Source of the DNA: Chryseobacterium mucoviscidosis
Lineage (GTDB): Bacteria; Bacteroidota; Bacteroidia; Flavobacteriales; Weeksellaceae
DNA: 35,373 bases
Direction of reading: 5' to 3'
Assembly: GCF_002177115.1 (NCBI RefSeq)
Contig: NZ_MVAG01000136.1
Span: forward strand, 1 to 35,373
The translations under genes and the position numbers were made by a program. The notes beneath the pieces are model-generated. The model made no database searches. It was not told the origin of the DNA and worked only from the letters and a program-made list of their open reading frames with translations. Below are positions 1 to 8,202 of this stretch, in pieces. How positions within the stretch are numbered: the first letter of the stretch is position 1; every line of letters begins with the position of its first letter.

Positions 1-404
1 GCAAGAAGCCGGTATTTTTTTAAAAAAGTTCCAGAGAGAAATGGACAGAAAATCAAAGTAAACGAGTAAAGATCCTGTTTAGAGAATATCCCGACTTAGA
101 AAAAATCTACCATTTATCGGATAGTTTAAGAAAAATATACAATCAAAATATAACAAAATCCGTTGCCATGTTGAAGTTGGCTCATTAGTTTAAGGATGTT
201 GAAGAGTCGGGTTTTAAATCATTTTCTACACTAAAGAACACCATTATAAATCATTACAACGATATTCTCAATTATTTTGAAGCAAGAAGCACCAATGCTG
301 CTGCGGAATCTTTTAATGCGAAAATTAAAAACTTCAGACTACAACTTCGAGGGGTAAAAGACAGAACTTTCTTTCTATTCAGATTAACTAAACTTTTTGC
401 ATAG
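1..404 (+). pseudogene. Transposase remnant (ISAon1/ISL3-like DDE type), C-terminal part
   Basis: The window opens inside a transposase reading frame that ends at the TAG at 402-404. The last part (about 234-404) reads as a typical DDE transposase C-terminus, with NYFEARSTNAAAESFNAKI followed by the RGVKDRTFFLFRL region. Two lesions show it is dead. Around 33-38 an extra GA pair moves the frame: SRYFFKKVPE is read in frame 1, and the continuing KWTENQ is in frame 3. At 186-188 a TAG interrupts the frame where homologues usually carry Trp (a TGG to TAG change). The assignment to ISAon1/ISL3-like elements is from memory of the motif and is tentative. The 5' part lies outside the window. The T-rich tail after 404 (around 405-430) could be the element's outer end. 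Confidence 0.75.
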
Positions 405-459
405 CCCCCAAGTTTTGGCTATGATCCGCCATACCGGCATTTACTAATCACAGTTTAAA

Positions 460-497
460 GAAATAAAAAGAGTATCACAAAAACTGCAATACTCTTT
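460..497 (-). terminator. Intrinsic terminator of the initiator tRNA gene
   Basis: A 9-bp inverted repeat, AAAGAGTAT (467-475) with ATACTCTTT (489-497), is followed on the minus strand by a T-rich run. It starts only a few bases beyond the 3' end of the tRNA, so it probably ends that transcript. Confidence 0.7.
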
Positions 498-503
498 ACT
501 TAG

Positions 504-576
<73 letters not shown>

Positions 577-665
577 ATATTGGACTGCAAATATACGAAT
601 TATTTTTAAAACTCCTAATTTTTCTTTTAAATAAAGGACTTTCATGAAAACTATTTTAATATTCG

Positions 666-673
666 TATCTTTG
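666..673 (+). promoter_or_regulatory. Bacteroidota -7 promoter element (TATCTTTG)
   Basis: TATCTTTG matches the Bacteroidota sigma-70 consensus TAnnTTTG exactly. It ends only 4 nt before the ATG at 678, so transcription would start at or next to the start codon and give a leaderless or nearly leaderless mRNA. No clear -33 TTG was seen at the usual spacing. Confidence 0.6.
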
Positions 674-677
674 AGGT

Positions 678-1289
678 ATGGCAAAAATATTGAAAATTTA
701 TCCGGACAACCCTCAGGAAAACCTTATTAATGAGGTGATTAAAACCTTAAACAATGGTGGATTAATTATCTATCCTTCCGATACCGTCTATGCTTTAGGC
801 TGTAATATTTTTGATATTAAAGCGATGGAAAAGCTTGCCCAGATCAAAAAAATAAAGCTCGAAAAGTCAAAATTCTCCATTATCTGTAATGATTTAAGCC
901 ATCTTTCAGATTTTACAAGACCGATCGATACTTCGACTTTCAGATTTCTGAAAAGCCATCTTCCGGGACCTTTTACCTTTATTCTTGAAGCCAATAAAAG
1001 TCTCCCTTTAGCTTACAAAGGACATAAAACGATCGGAATTCGTGTTCCTGATCATCCGATTCCGCAATTAATTGTTGAAAAACTGGGACATCCCATAGCT
1101 TCCACTTCCATAAAAGATGATGATGAAATTATCGAATATTCTACCGATCCTGAACTGATTGCCGAAAAATACGATCATTTGGTTGATATCGTGATTGATT
1201 CCGGTTATGGAGATAATATGGCTTCCACAATTGTAGACCTTACTTCGGGAGAACCTGAAATTATCCGTCAGGGAAAAGGAAATATTTAA
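678..1289 (+). CDS. YciO/Sua5/YrdC-family threonylcarbamoyl-AMP synthase-like protein
   Basis: A 203-residue protein of the YrdC/Sua5 fold. The family makes threonylcarbamoyl-AMP from threonine, bicarbonate and ATP for the t6A37 modification of tRNAs. Visible family marks are the substrate-pocket segment YPSDTVYALG (about residues 32-41), HLPGPFTFILEA (about 93-104), the TIGIRVPDHP stretch and the late STSI segment. The order and wording follow E. coli YciO more closely than TsaC. YciO-type proteins have a less certain role, so a separate true TsaC may exist elsewhere in the genome. There is no C-terminal Sua5 domain. The ATG at 678 is chosen because the promoter element ends just in front of it. 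It is the first gene of a plus-strand housekeeping run. Confidence 0.85.
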   Translation: MAKILKIYPDNPQENLINEVIKTLNNGGLIIYPSDTVYALGCNIFDIKAMEKLAQIKKIKLEKSKFSIICNDLSHLSDFTRPIDTSTFRFLKSHLPGPFTFILEANKSLPLAYKGHKTIGIRVPDHPIPQLIVEKLGHPIASTSIKDDDEIIEYSTDPELIAEKYDHLVDIVIDSGYGDNMASTIVDLTSGEPEIIRQGKGNI

Positions 1290-1341
1290 TTATAAAAAAG
1301 CTTTGTCTTTTTATTTAAAATGATGGTTGAAGGTTTTTAGT

Positions 1342-2043
1342 ATGAGTCTGAACGGAAAATATTCCTTAGGAATTCTTCTTACATTTGTTTTGCTCGCCGC
1401 AGTAATGCTGTACATTTTTCCTCTTATTACAATGATGACGGGAGAAAAAACCTTTACTGCAACTGCATTTTTATATTCCAGAATGGTGCTCTGGATGGTT
1501 TTGGCAATTACTTTTCTGTACAGTTTCCTTATCGAAAAACAACCTTTTCTGCTGTGGAAAGACCAAAACTATTCTTTCACATTTTATCTGAAAAAAATAC
1601 TCCGTCTTTATTTAATTTGTGCCGTTGGTGGAGCTTTTTTAAATCTTTTCATCAAAATCATCACCCACGAAAATACGAGTAATAAAATCGCACAGCTTTC
1701 ATTCATTTTTAAAAACAATTATCCATTGATTATTTTTACCTGCTTAACAGCGGGAGTGGTGGAAGAACTTCTGATGCGCGGTTATATGCAGCCGAGAATT
1801 GAAAAAATTTATAAAAATCAATACGCAGGTATTGCAGTTTCCGCTTTTCTATTCGGAATTCTTCACATGACGTATGGAACGATAAGTCAGGTGATCATTC
1901 CTTTCTTCATTGGAGTTGTTTTTGCTTTGTTTTATAAAAAATATTTTAACATTAAGATTGTAATCATGTGTCATTTTATGTACGATTTTGTCTCACTGAT
2001 GATCATGAATCTTATCAATTTCAAACATTTATCTGCCTTTTAA
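1342..2043 (+). CDS. CPBP-family intramembrane glutamic endopeptidase (CAAX protease-like)
   Basis: An integral membrane protein of about 233 residues with several hydrophobic helices. The Abi/CPBP (PF02517) signature is complete: EELLMRGYMQ supplies the paired glutamates and arginine of motif 1, FGILHM supplies the second-motif His, and HFMYD supplies the last conserved His. Such proteins are Rce1-like proteases of the cytoplasmic membrane. In bacteria they cut small peptides or membrane proteins, and the substrate here cannot be told. I place the start at the ATG at 1342 rather than the TTG at 1327, because it is the only ATG in frame before the first membrane helix. The gene ends 4 bp before yaaA, suggesting co-transcription with yaaA and prmC. 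Confidence 0.85.
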   Translation: MSLNGKYSLGILLTFVLLAAVMLYIFPLITMMTGEKTFTATAFLYSRMVLWMVLAITFLYSFLIEKQPFLLWKDQNYSFTFYLKKILRLYLICAVGGAFLNLFIKIITHENTSNKIAQLSFIFKNNYPLIIFTCLTAGVVEELLMRGYMQPRIEKIYKNQYAGIAVSAFLFGILHMTYGTISQVIIPFFIGVVFALFYKKYFNIKIVIMCHFMYDFVSLMIMNLINFKHLSAF

Positions 2044-2047
2044 CATT

Positions 2048-2806
2048 ATGAAAATAGTAACATCCCCTGCCAAATTAATGAATGTGGAAAATTCAACCGA
2101 CCTGTTGAAAACCACAACGCCTAAATTCATTGAACAGTCAGAATTTATACACTCTTATTTAAAACAGAAATCTCCGAAATATCTTTCTGAGCTGATGGAA
2201 ATTTCCGCCAAATTAGCGGACGAAAACTGGGAAAGAAACCAAAAATGGAAAGCAAAACCTTCTGCAAAAGAATCCGCCCCTGCTCTATTTGCCTTTACAG
2301 GAGAGGTTTACAGAGGATTAGATGCCAAAACATTAGACAAAGATGCAGTAGATTATCTTCAGAAAAACCAGAGAATTCTTTCCGGACTATACGGATTGCT
2401 TAAACCTTCGGATAAAGTGATGCTTTACAGGCTGGAAATGGGAAGACCTTTTGAATTTGACGAATATAAAAATCTTTACGAATTCTGGAGAGAAAAGATA
2501 ACGGAACAATTGAATTCTGAAATGAAAAAGAATGAAATTCTTCTGAATCTTGCAAGCAATGAATATTTTAAAGCGGTTGACCGTAAAAAACTCAACCATC
2601 AAATTATTGATTTCGATTTCTACGAATTGAAAGAAGGCAAACTGAAAACCATTGTGGTTTACACAAAACATGCAAGAGGTTTAGTCGCAAGATTTTGTGC
2701 ACAGACCAATGCACAGACTTTGGATGACGTGAAGGATTTCAACTACGAAGGTTATCTCATTAATGAAGAAAAATCGACTGAAAACAAACTGGTTTTTGTA
2801 AGGTAA
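2048..2806 (+). CDS. yaaA: YaaA, peroxide stress protein (DUF328/UPF0246)
   Basis: 252 residues, the usual length of the family. The N-terminus KIVTSPAKLM, the central FTGEVYRGLDA and the RILSGLYGLLKP segment are the characteristic YaaA blocks. In E. coli, YaaA is induced by OxyR and limits oxidative damage by lowering free intracellular iron. The fold binds DNA-like substrates, but its biochemistry is not settled. The gene sits 4 bp after the CPBP protease gene, and its stop codon directly abuts the ATG of prmC, so the three are probably one transcript. Nothing in the sequence shows peroxide control here. Confidence 0.93.
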   Translation: MKIVTSPAKLMNVENSTDLLKTTTPKFIEQSEFIHSYLKQKSPKYLSELMEISAKLADENWERNQKWKAKPSAKESAPALFAFTGEVYRGLDAKTLDKDAVDYLQKNQRILSGLYGLLKPSDKVMLYRLEMGRPFEFDEYKNLYEFWREKITEQLNSEMKKNEILLNLASNEYFKAVDRKKLNHQIIDFDFYELKEGKLKTIVVYTKHARGLVARFCAQTNAQTLDDVKDFNYEGYLINEEKSTENKLVFVR

Positions 2807-3658
2807 ATGACTATTTCCGCATTTAAAAAACACTTTAAAACAGAACTTTCCGGGTTGTATACCGATTCGGAAAGCACTTTTTTAAGCTCCATATTCATGG
2901 AAAAAATTGTTGGGTTTGATGCTTTTGACCAGCGAAGATTTGCAGAACAGGAATTGCTTTTGGAAGATGAAAAAAGGCTTCTTGAAGTTATTTCAGAACT
3001 AAAAACTTCAAAACCCTATCAACATATTTTAGGCGAAACAGATTTCTACGGAATGACGTTTTTTGTGAATGAAAATGTGCTGATTCCCCGTCCTGAAACG
3101 GAAGAGCTTCTGGAATTTGCGATAAAAAAGATCAAAAGTTCAACGTCTTATATTCAAGGTTTAAAAATTCTGGACATCGGAACGGGAAGCGGAATTATTC
3201 CGTTGGTTTTGAAAAAGTACTTTCCAAAGGCGGAAGTTACTTCCATCGATTTTTCTGACAAAGCACTGGAAGTTGCCAGAAAAAATGCAGCATTTCATCA
3301 GCTTACTGTCAATTTCATTCACGCCGATTATCTGAATTTTGATTTAAAAGAAAACTTTGATATCATTATTTCAAATCCGCCTTATATCGCAATCGATGAA
3401 GAACAGGAAATAGAACATTCCGTAAAAGGTTTTGAACCGACCATGGCACTCTTCTCTCCTACTTCCGATGCTTTAATTTTTTACCGAAAAATTGCCGAAG
3501 ATTCTAAAAAATACCTGAATAAAAACGGACTTTTATTTTTGGAAATCAATCAGAAATTAGGTTCAGAAACACTGGATTTATATCGTAATGAATTTGAAAA
3601 AGCAGCATTAATCAAAGATTTATCGGAAAATGACCGGTTTATTTTTGGAAGAAAGTAA
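2807..3658 (+). CDS. prmC: PrmC (HemK), release factor glutamine methyltransferase
   Basis: 283 residues. The enzyme methylates the glutamine of the GGQ motif in translation release factors RF1 and RF2, using S-adenosylmethionine. The N-terminal helical domain (about 1-85) contains PYQHILGETDFYG. The Rossmann methyltransferase domain has the SAM loop DIGTGSGIIP (about 123-132) and the catalytic NPPYIA motif (about residue 195), which grips the target glutamine. RPETEELLE precedes the SAM site, as in all PrmC proteins. The ATG follows the yaaA stop with no gap. A gene-free stretch of 929 bp follows. Confidence 0.95.
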   Translation: MTISAFKKHFKTELSGLYTDSESTFLSSIFMEKIVGFDAFDQRRFAEQELLLEDEKRLLEVISELKTSKPYQHILGETDFYGMTFFVNENVLIPRPETEELLEFAIKKIKSSTSYIQGLKILDIGTGSGIIPLVLKKYFPKAEVTSIDFSDKALEVARKNAAFHQLTVNFIHADYLNFDLKENFDIIISNPPYIAIDEEQEIEHSVKGFEPTMALFSPTSDALIFYRKIAEDSKKYLNKNGLLFLEINQKLGSETLDLYRNEFEKAALIKDLSENDRFIFGRK

Positions 3659-3685
3659 ATATGAATGGTCGATGACTATTTAAAG

Positions 3686-3703
3686 AAAACTCTATGGAGT
3701 TTT
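3686..3703. other. Small hairpin after prmC (possible dispersed repeat fragment)
   Basis: AAAACTC-TATG-GAGTTTT forms a perfect 7-bp stem 28 bp after the prmC stop and may end the prmC transcript. The DNA after it lacks a long T tract. It runs on as TATATGTGTAGCAATCATAT, which resembles repetitive intergenic DNA I associate with flavobacteria. That link is recollection only and is not demonstrated here. Confidence 0.4.
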
Positions 3704-3800
3704 ATATGTGTAGCAATCATATTCTGGAGATGCTTAGCGTTCCTGAGCTTTAACTAATTTAATAATGAAGAAAAAAATTGGTTTTAACCAAAGCTATTAT

Positions 3801-3972
3801 AAATTTTGAATATCCGTTAAACAACCTATTACTATGCACCGATATGAAAATCAATTATTTATAACAGGCACTTCGACAAGCTCAGCTTGACACCTCTAAT
3901 AATAAATGCTTGATTTTTAGCGATGTCAAGCTGAGCCTGTCGAAGCTTTAGGTTAATAAACGGACAATCAAA
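3801..3972. repeat. 172-bp dispersed repeat, copy A (contains a REP-like inverted repeat)
   Basis: This segment is repeated in inverted orientation at 17192-17363. Both copies are 172 bp, differ by fewer than ten substitutions by eye, and show no length change. Inside it, 3871-3892 and 3924-3945 form a 22-nt inverted repeat with one mismatch, built on CTTCGACAAGCTCAG, separated by a 31-nt spacer. This arm motif is widespread in bacterial intergenic DNA and resembles REP sequences moved by Y1/RAYT transposases. No such transposase lies in the window. No coding potential is seen. Confidence 0.9.
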
Positions 3973-3983
3973 AAACTTTTTAT

Positions 3984-4150
3984 TTAACCGCAAAAGTCAC
4001 AAAAGATGACTAAACTTTTATTTAAAGCTGATCATTGCAAATGAAAAAGCTCACCATAGTTTTTAAAAATCTTTGATTTTTATTCTTTTGAGTGCTTTGA
4101 TTATTCTGGAAATTCGCTTTAATATTGTCTTTTGTGCCTTTTGTGGTTAA
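3984..4150. repeat. Palindromic MITE-like element, copy 1 (inverted relative to copies 3 and 4)
   Basis: The ends are 22-nt inverted repeats with two mismatches. The left end begins TTAACCGCAAAAGTCAC and the right end closes in GCCTTTTGTGGTTAA. The middle contains AAAAATCTTTGATTTTTATT, shared in reverse complement with the copies at 32994 and 33293. The element starts 11 bp after the 172-bp repeat. A weak open frame on the minus strand is explained by the repeat and is not called. Confidence 0.75.
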
Positions 4151-4521
4151 TTCTGAAATTAGTTTAAACAACTTCACAATTAAAAAACACAACATTTTGA
4201 TAAATTTTAAGCGCATTTTTTGATCTTTTCATTTTAAATAAAAATTCATACAGATTCATCTTTTATTTTAGGTTTCAATTAAACTTGCGTATAAACTTAA
4301 AAAACTTAACTGGATTTTAAACAATCTCCGTTTAATTTTTATAACAAAATAGCTTTTCAGTACTTATATTGATTTTTTGGTAATCCAAAATCATTAGCTT
4401 TAATAGAGGTTATACGATTAAACAATTTTCAATAAATCACACCAGTCATTGAACAATAAAGGGTTTTAAAACTTTTTTCAAACAAATTTCACAACAAAAA
4501 GATTTAATTTAAATATTTATA

Positions 4522-4547
4522 TATATTTGTGTGTAATCGATTACACA
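4522..4547 (+). promoter_or_regulatory. Promoter and perfect 18-bp palindromic operator of the pectate lyase gene
   Basis: TATATTTG (4522-4529) matches the -7 consensus TAnnTTTG. Directly next to it, TGTGTAATCGATTACACA (4530-4547) is a perfect palindrome with a central CG, the layout of LacI-family operators. It would cover the transcription start, a classic repression position. The start codon lies 40 bp further on. Which repressor binds cannot be told, and no LacI-type gene is in the window. The rest of the stretch from 4151 to 4521 is AT-rich with no other feature seen. Confidence 0.7.
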
Positions 4548-4587
4548 TTATTAAATTTATTTTAAAACTATTAAAACATTATTAATC

Positions 4588-7086
4588 ATGAAAAAGCTCT
4601 TATCTTTTTTTATTCTGGCTTTCGGCTCTTTTCTGCTGAATGCACAGGTAACGATTACACAGGCTACAGGATGGCTGGAAACAGCTTACGTAAAATGGAA
4701 TCCCGTAAGCGGAGCCGATAGCTACAGAGTATATTACACAGGCGGCGGTTTTACCAACAAAATAATTGATAATCAGTTAATCAGAAATTACGGTTCTTAC
4801 TTTCGTGCAGATATTTTAGGATTAAGCCCCGGAAACTACACCATAAAAGTAGCTCCTGTAACGAATAATGTGGAAGGAACTGCCACAGTTTCTGGTTCAG
4901 TTACCGTTCTTCCTCACGACAGAAATGGTTTCGCACACAGCAACGGAAGAGTTCCCGGTGCTTATAATCTGGACGGAACTTTAAAAGCCAATGCGGTAGT
5001 TCTTTACATAACTCAAAATAATAAAAATACGGTTTCGCTTAATGTAACGGGAGCTACAGCGAATCCATGTGTTGGTTTGCAGACGATTCTGGATGGTTTT
5101 AAAAAGGGATATGACACACGTCCTCTCGCCATCAGATTTATAGGAAACATAACCGATCCCAGTTATCTGCTAAACGGAGATGCGGTTGTAGAAAATAAAA
5201 ACATCGCTGCAAGTTCAATTACTCTGGAAGGTGTCGGTTCCGATGCGCTGATCAACGGATGGGGAATCAGGATTAAAAATGCCACCAATATTGAAGTCAG
5301 AAATCTTGGTTTTATGCTGACTGATGCTGCGGAAGGAGACAATCTGAGTTTACAGCAGGACAACAGTTATATCTGGGCGCATAACTGCGATCTTTTCTAC
5401 GGGAAACCGGGAAGTGATGCGGATCAGGTAAAGGGTGACGGCGCTCTGGATGCGAAAAAATCTACGTACATTACTTTTTCCTACAATCATTTCTGGGATA
5501 ACGGAAAGAGCTGTCTTCTGGGTTTAAGCGAAGGAACGACTTCGGGATTGTACATTACTTATCACCACAATTGGTTTGATCATTCAGATTCCAGACATCC
5601 GAGAGTGAGGTATTATTCTGCCCATGTTTACAACAATTATTACGATGGAAATTCTAAATACGGAGTGGGTTCTACATTAGGTTCTTCTGTTTTTGTAGAA
5701 GGAAATTATTTCAGAAATGCTAAATATCCAATCCTGATCTCCAAGCAGGGAACCGATGTTGCCAATGGTGCAACCGGAACTTTTTCAGGAGAAAACGGAG
5801 GCGTTGTAAAAGCTTTTAATAATTTTATGACGGGACAGACCGCTTTTATTCCTTACAATTCTTCCACAGCGGCAAGCCATTTTGATGCTTATGTGGCTTC
5901 CTCGAGAAATGAAGTTTTAGGAACCAACATTAAAGCATTACAGGGAAACGGAACGTACAATAATTTCGATACGGACAATACTTTGTATGTTAACGCTCTG
6001 GTTCCGGATGCTCCAGCAACTGCAAAAGATAAAACGACACAATACTCCGGAAGAGTTTCCGGCGGAGATATTAACTGGACTTTCAATAACGCTGTTGATG
6101 ATACTTCTGATGCTGTAAATACAGGATTGATGGCTTTGTTGCAAAATTATACGTCTTCGCTTGTATCGGTGCAGGGAGAAACTGCCGCTCCGGTAAGCTC
6201 ACAGACTTTAACGATTGCTTCCAATAATGATCAGGCCGTAGCTTCGGGAAGCGCAATTGCTCCGATGGTTTTCACATGGGGAGGAACAGCAACCGATGCT
6301 ACGGTAACGGGACTTCCGGCTTCGGGAATCAGCTTTGTTAAAAATACTACGGCAAAAACAATTACTGTTTCCGGAACACCGACTGCGGATCTGGATTTTA
6401 CGGTAACCACAGTCGGTTCTGCGGGAACTCCGGTTTCAGGAACAGGCAGCATTTCGATTACGCCAACAGGAACCAATCCGCAGGGAAATGAAATTCACAA
6501 TTTCACAACATCCAATTTAACGAGTTCTTTCTATACGTTTACATCTGCAAATATGAATTCTACGGACGGCTCTGCAACCTATAATGGATTAACTTTAACG
6601 AAAAGATTAAAGATAGAATCTGCAACGGGAATTACTTATACAACTACTGCTCCGTCCTCGCTTACACTTGTATTCGATCCTTCTTTTGGAGGAACAATTA
6701 AGGTGGATAATGTTTCTTATACCGCTTCATCAGGATTGGTTACTATTACAAATATTCCGGCAGGTTCGCATTCCATTACCAAAGGAAGCGTAGCAAATTT
6801 ATTCTACATTAAAACAGAATATGCTTCTGCCATTATTTTAGCGACTCAGGAAAATAAAGCATCCCAGAAGTTAACAATTTATCCGAATCCTGTAGAAGAT
6901 TCTTTCAGTATATCCACGAAAGATACTGTGGAATGGGTACAGATCATTAACAACGGAAGTGAAGTCTTAAAGACCATCAGAGGAAATATAAAAAATGTAG
7001 ATATCCGCGAACTTAACAGCGGTATTTACTTTGTTCAGATCAAAACCAATAAGGAAATGATTTATCAGAAGATTATTAAAAAATAA
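4588..7086 (+). CDS. Secreted pectate lyase (polysaccharide lyase family 1) with T9SS sorting domain
   Basis: 832 residues. In order: a signal peptide (1-19, ending LLNA), a fibronectin-III-like domain (about 22-108), a parallel beta-helix PL1 catalytic domain (about 115-440), an Ig-like repeat domain (about 535-625), a beta-sandwich domain (about 632-745) and a C-terminal T9SS type A sorting domain (about 757-832, with IYPNPVEDSFSI and a Lys-rich end). PL1 marks are the Ca-binding DGALDAKK segment and RHPRVR (about residue 336), which supplies the catalytic arginine of the RxPxxR motif. The family cleaves polygalacturonate by beta-elimination. The protein should cross the outer membrane through T9SS and be anchored or released. 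A palindromic operator and a terminator show that it is a single-gene unit. Confidence 0.92.
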   Translation: MKKLLSFFILAFGSFLLNAQVTITQATGWLETAYVKWNPVSGADSYRVYYTGGGFTNKIIDNQLIRNYGSYFRADILGLSPGNYTIKVAPVTNNVEGTATVSGSVTVLPHDRNGFAHSNGRVPGAYNLDGTLKANAVVLYITQNNKNTVSLNVTGATANPCVGLQTILDGFKKGYDTRPLAIRFIGNITDPSYLLNGDAVVENKNIAASSITLEGVGSDALINGWGIRIKNATNIEVRNLGFMLTDAAEGDNLSLQQDNSYIWAHNCDLFYGKPGSDADQVKGDGALDAKKSTYITFSYNHFWDNGKSCLLGLSEGTTSGLYITYHHNWFDHSDSRHPRVRYYSAHVYNNYYDGNSKYGVGSTLGSSVFVEGNYFRNAKYPILISKQGTDVANGATGTFSGENGGVVKAFNNFMTGQTAFIPYNSSTAASHFDAYVASSRNEVLGTNIKALQGNGTYNNFDTDNTLYVNALVPDAPATAKDKTTQYSGRVSGGDINWTFNNAVDDTSDAVNTGLMALLQNYTSSLVSVQGETAAPVSSQTLTIASNNDQAVASGSAIAPMVFTWGGTATDATVTGLPASGISFVKNTTAKTITVSGTPTADLDFTVTTVGSAGTPVSGTGSISITPTGTNPQGNEIHNFTTSNLTSSFYTFTSANMNSTDGSATYNGLTLTKRLKIESATGITYTTTAPSSLTLVFDPSFGGTIKVDNVSYTASSGLVTITNIPAGSHSITKGSVANLFYIKTEYASAIILATQENKASQKLTIYPNPVEDSFSISTKDTVEWVQIINNGSEVLKTIRGNIKNVDIRELNSGIYFVQIKTNKEMIYQKIIKK

Positions 7087-7114
7087 ATAAAATCAGGTCA
7101 TTAACATTTTGTTG

Positions 7115-7143
7115 AGCCGTCTCATTTCTGGGGCGGCTTTTTA
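7115..7143 (+). terminator. Intrinsic terminator of the pectate lyase gene
   Basis: The stem AGCCGTC/GGGCGGCT (7115-7121 with 7132-7138, one G:T pair) is followed by TTTTTAATTTT. It lies 29 bp after the stop codon. Confidence 0.8.
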
Positions 7144-7312
7144 ATTTTAAATATAAAGGTTTATTCCGGAACAACTTCTGAAATGATGCAAGACTTAATC
7201 TGCATTGAAAAAAACGATTTATTGTTGAAGCAGCTTAAAAAATTTTATTGATAAGAATGTAAAGAAATTCAAGGCTAAATTATTCGGTATCCAAGAAAAA
7301 ATACTTAATATT

Positions 7313-7470
7313 CAGTCTTTTGATGTCAAAATTCAGTCTTTTATACTCTTTGTTAAGTGTTTTTGCCTCACTGAAGAGTCTTTTAAGGTGAATTTTGATT
7401 CTTTCACTATCAAAAATCAGTCTTTTACACTCAATTTTCAGTATAAAAGACTGGTTTTACACTCAATTAA
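7313..7470. repeat. Degenerate short repeats of CAGTCTTTT in a gene-free stretch
   Basis: CAGTCTTTT occurs at 7313-7321, 7334-7342 and 7418-7426, with an inverted copy at 7445-7453. A degenerate GAGTCTTTT lies near 7377, and TTTTACACTCAATT is present twice after 7423. Spacing is irregular. The gene-free interval 7144-7500 holds nothing else that I can identify. Confidence 0.5.
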
Positions 7471-7500
7471 AAGGTTTTTATCTGTCTTGAAGTTCAATAA

Positions 7501-7532
7501 AAAAGCAATGAAACATATAATTCATTGCTTTT
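7501..7532 (-). terminator. Terminator of the topoisomerase IV/rhomboid cluster
   Basis: A perfect 12-bp stem, AAAAGCAATGAA (7501-7512) with TTCATTGCTTTT (7521-7532), around an 8-nt loop, 22 bp past the rhomboid stop codon. The A/T flanks make it usable in both directions. Confidence 0.8.
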
Positions 7533-7553
7533 AAATTTATCTGTAAGAAATCC

Positions 7554-8195
7554 TTATCCTATTCTTTTCCTCACAAAAATCTCATACCCCAAATAAATCA
7601 AAGGAAGCGACATGATTCCGAGATACATTGAGTTTTCAATCGCCGCCTGTGGCTGATTGGCAACGGCATAAATAAGACCGAAAAATGCACCTCCTAAATG
7701 GGCAGAATGACCAATATTATCATTTCTATTAGGATTAAGCATCATATAAACGGAATAACTGAAATACAATGTCCCAAAAAGCCAGCCCGGTAAAAAATTT
7801 ACATTAATTTCATTCGGAGCCATAGCAATTGAGGCAAAAATAATTCCCGACACAGCACCAGAAGCACCAATAGCAGAATACCAAGGTTGATTTTTATAGA
7901 TCAGCAAACTAAATAAATTTCCCAGAATCATAGATCCGAAATAGAGAATCAGGAAACCTATATTTCCAAAAAAAAGTATTACCGCACCCTGAAAAAAGTA
8001 TAAAGAAAGCATATTGAAAAACAAATGCATAAAATCGGCATGAAGGAATGCCGAACTTATTAGCCTGAAATATTCTTTTCTATTGTTGATCGCACTGACA
8101 CTGAATTTATATTTTTCAAACATTACAGCATTATTCAATCCCATATAACTAACAATACAGGTAACCGCAATAATAACTAAAACAATTGGACTCAT
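7554..8195 (-). CDS. Rhomboid-family intramembrane serine protease
   Basis: 213 residues with six predicted membrane helices and no extra domains. The catalytic serine is in GASG (Ser112). The catalytic histidine is in HSAHLGG (His167). HADFMHLFFNM (about 52-62) is the conserved His/Asn segment of helix 2 that stabilises the oxyanion. Rhomboids cut membrane proteins within the bilayer; the substrate is unknown. The gene starts 7 bp after parC and is probably the last cistron of the parE-parC transcript, ending in the hairpin at 7501-7532. There is no functional tie to topoisomerase that I can see; the link is simply co-transcription. Confidence 0.92.
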   Translation of the reverse strand: MSPIVLVIIAVTCIVSYMGLNNAVMFEKYKFSVSAINNRKEYFRLISSAFLHADFMHLFFNMLSLYFFQGAVILFFGNIGFLILYFGSMILGNLFSLLIYKNQPWYSAIGASGAVSGIIFASIAMAPNEINVNFLPGWLFGTLYFSYSVYMMLNPNRNDNIGHSAHLGGAFFGLIYAVANQPQAAIENSMYLGIMSLPLIYLGYEIFVRKRIG

Positions 8196-8202
8196 AATTT
8201 AT

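Noticed and set aside
405..459. Complete right end of an insertion sequence with target duplication
   Set aside because: The other end lies outside the window, so inverted ends and target duplication cannot be compared.
1327..1341. TTG start for the CPBP protease, adding five residues
   Set aside because: The ATG at 1342 is a better start and the extra residues add nothing to the first membrane helix.
4022..4216. Open frame of 64 codons on the minus strand after prmC
   Set aside because: It lies mostly inside palindromic element copy 1, is rich in Lys, Asn and Phe as expected from AT-rich DNA, and has no promoter or family resemblance.
5889..6476. Open frames on the strand opposite the pectate lyase gene
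   Set aside because: They mirror the codon pattern of the real gene and show no recognisable protein motif.
7313..7470. Possible CRISPR array
   Set aside because: The repeated unit is only 9 bp, spacing is irregular, one copy is inverted, and no cas genes are present.
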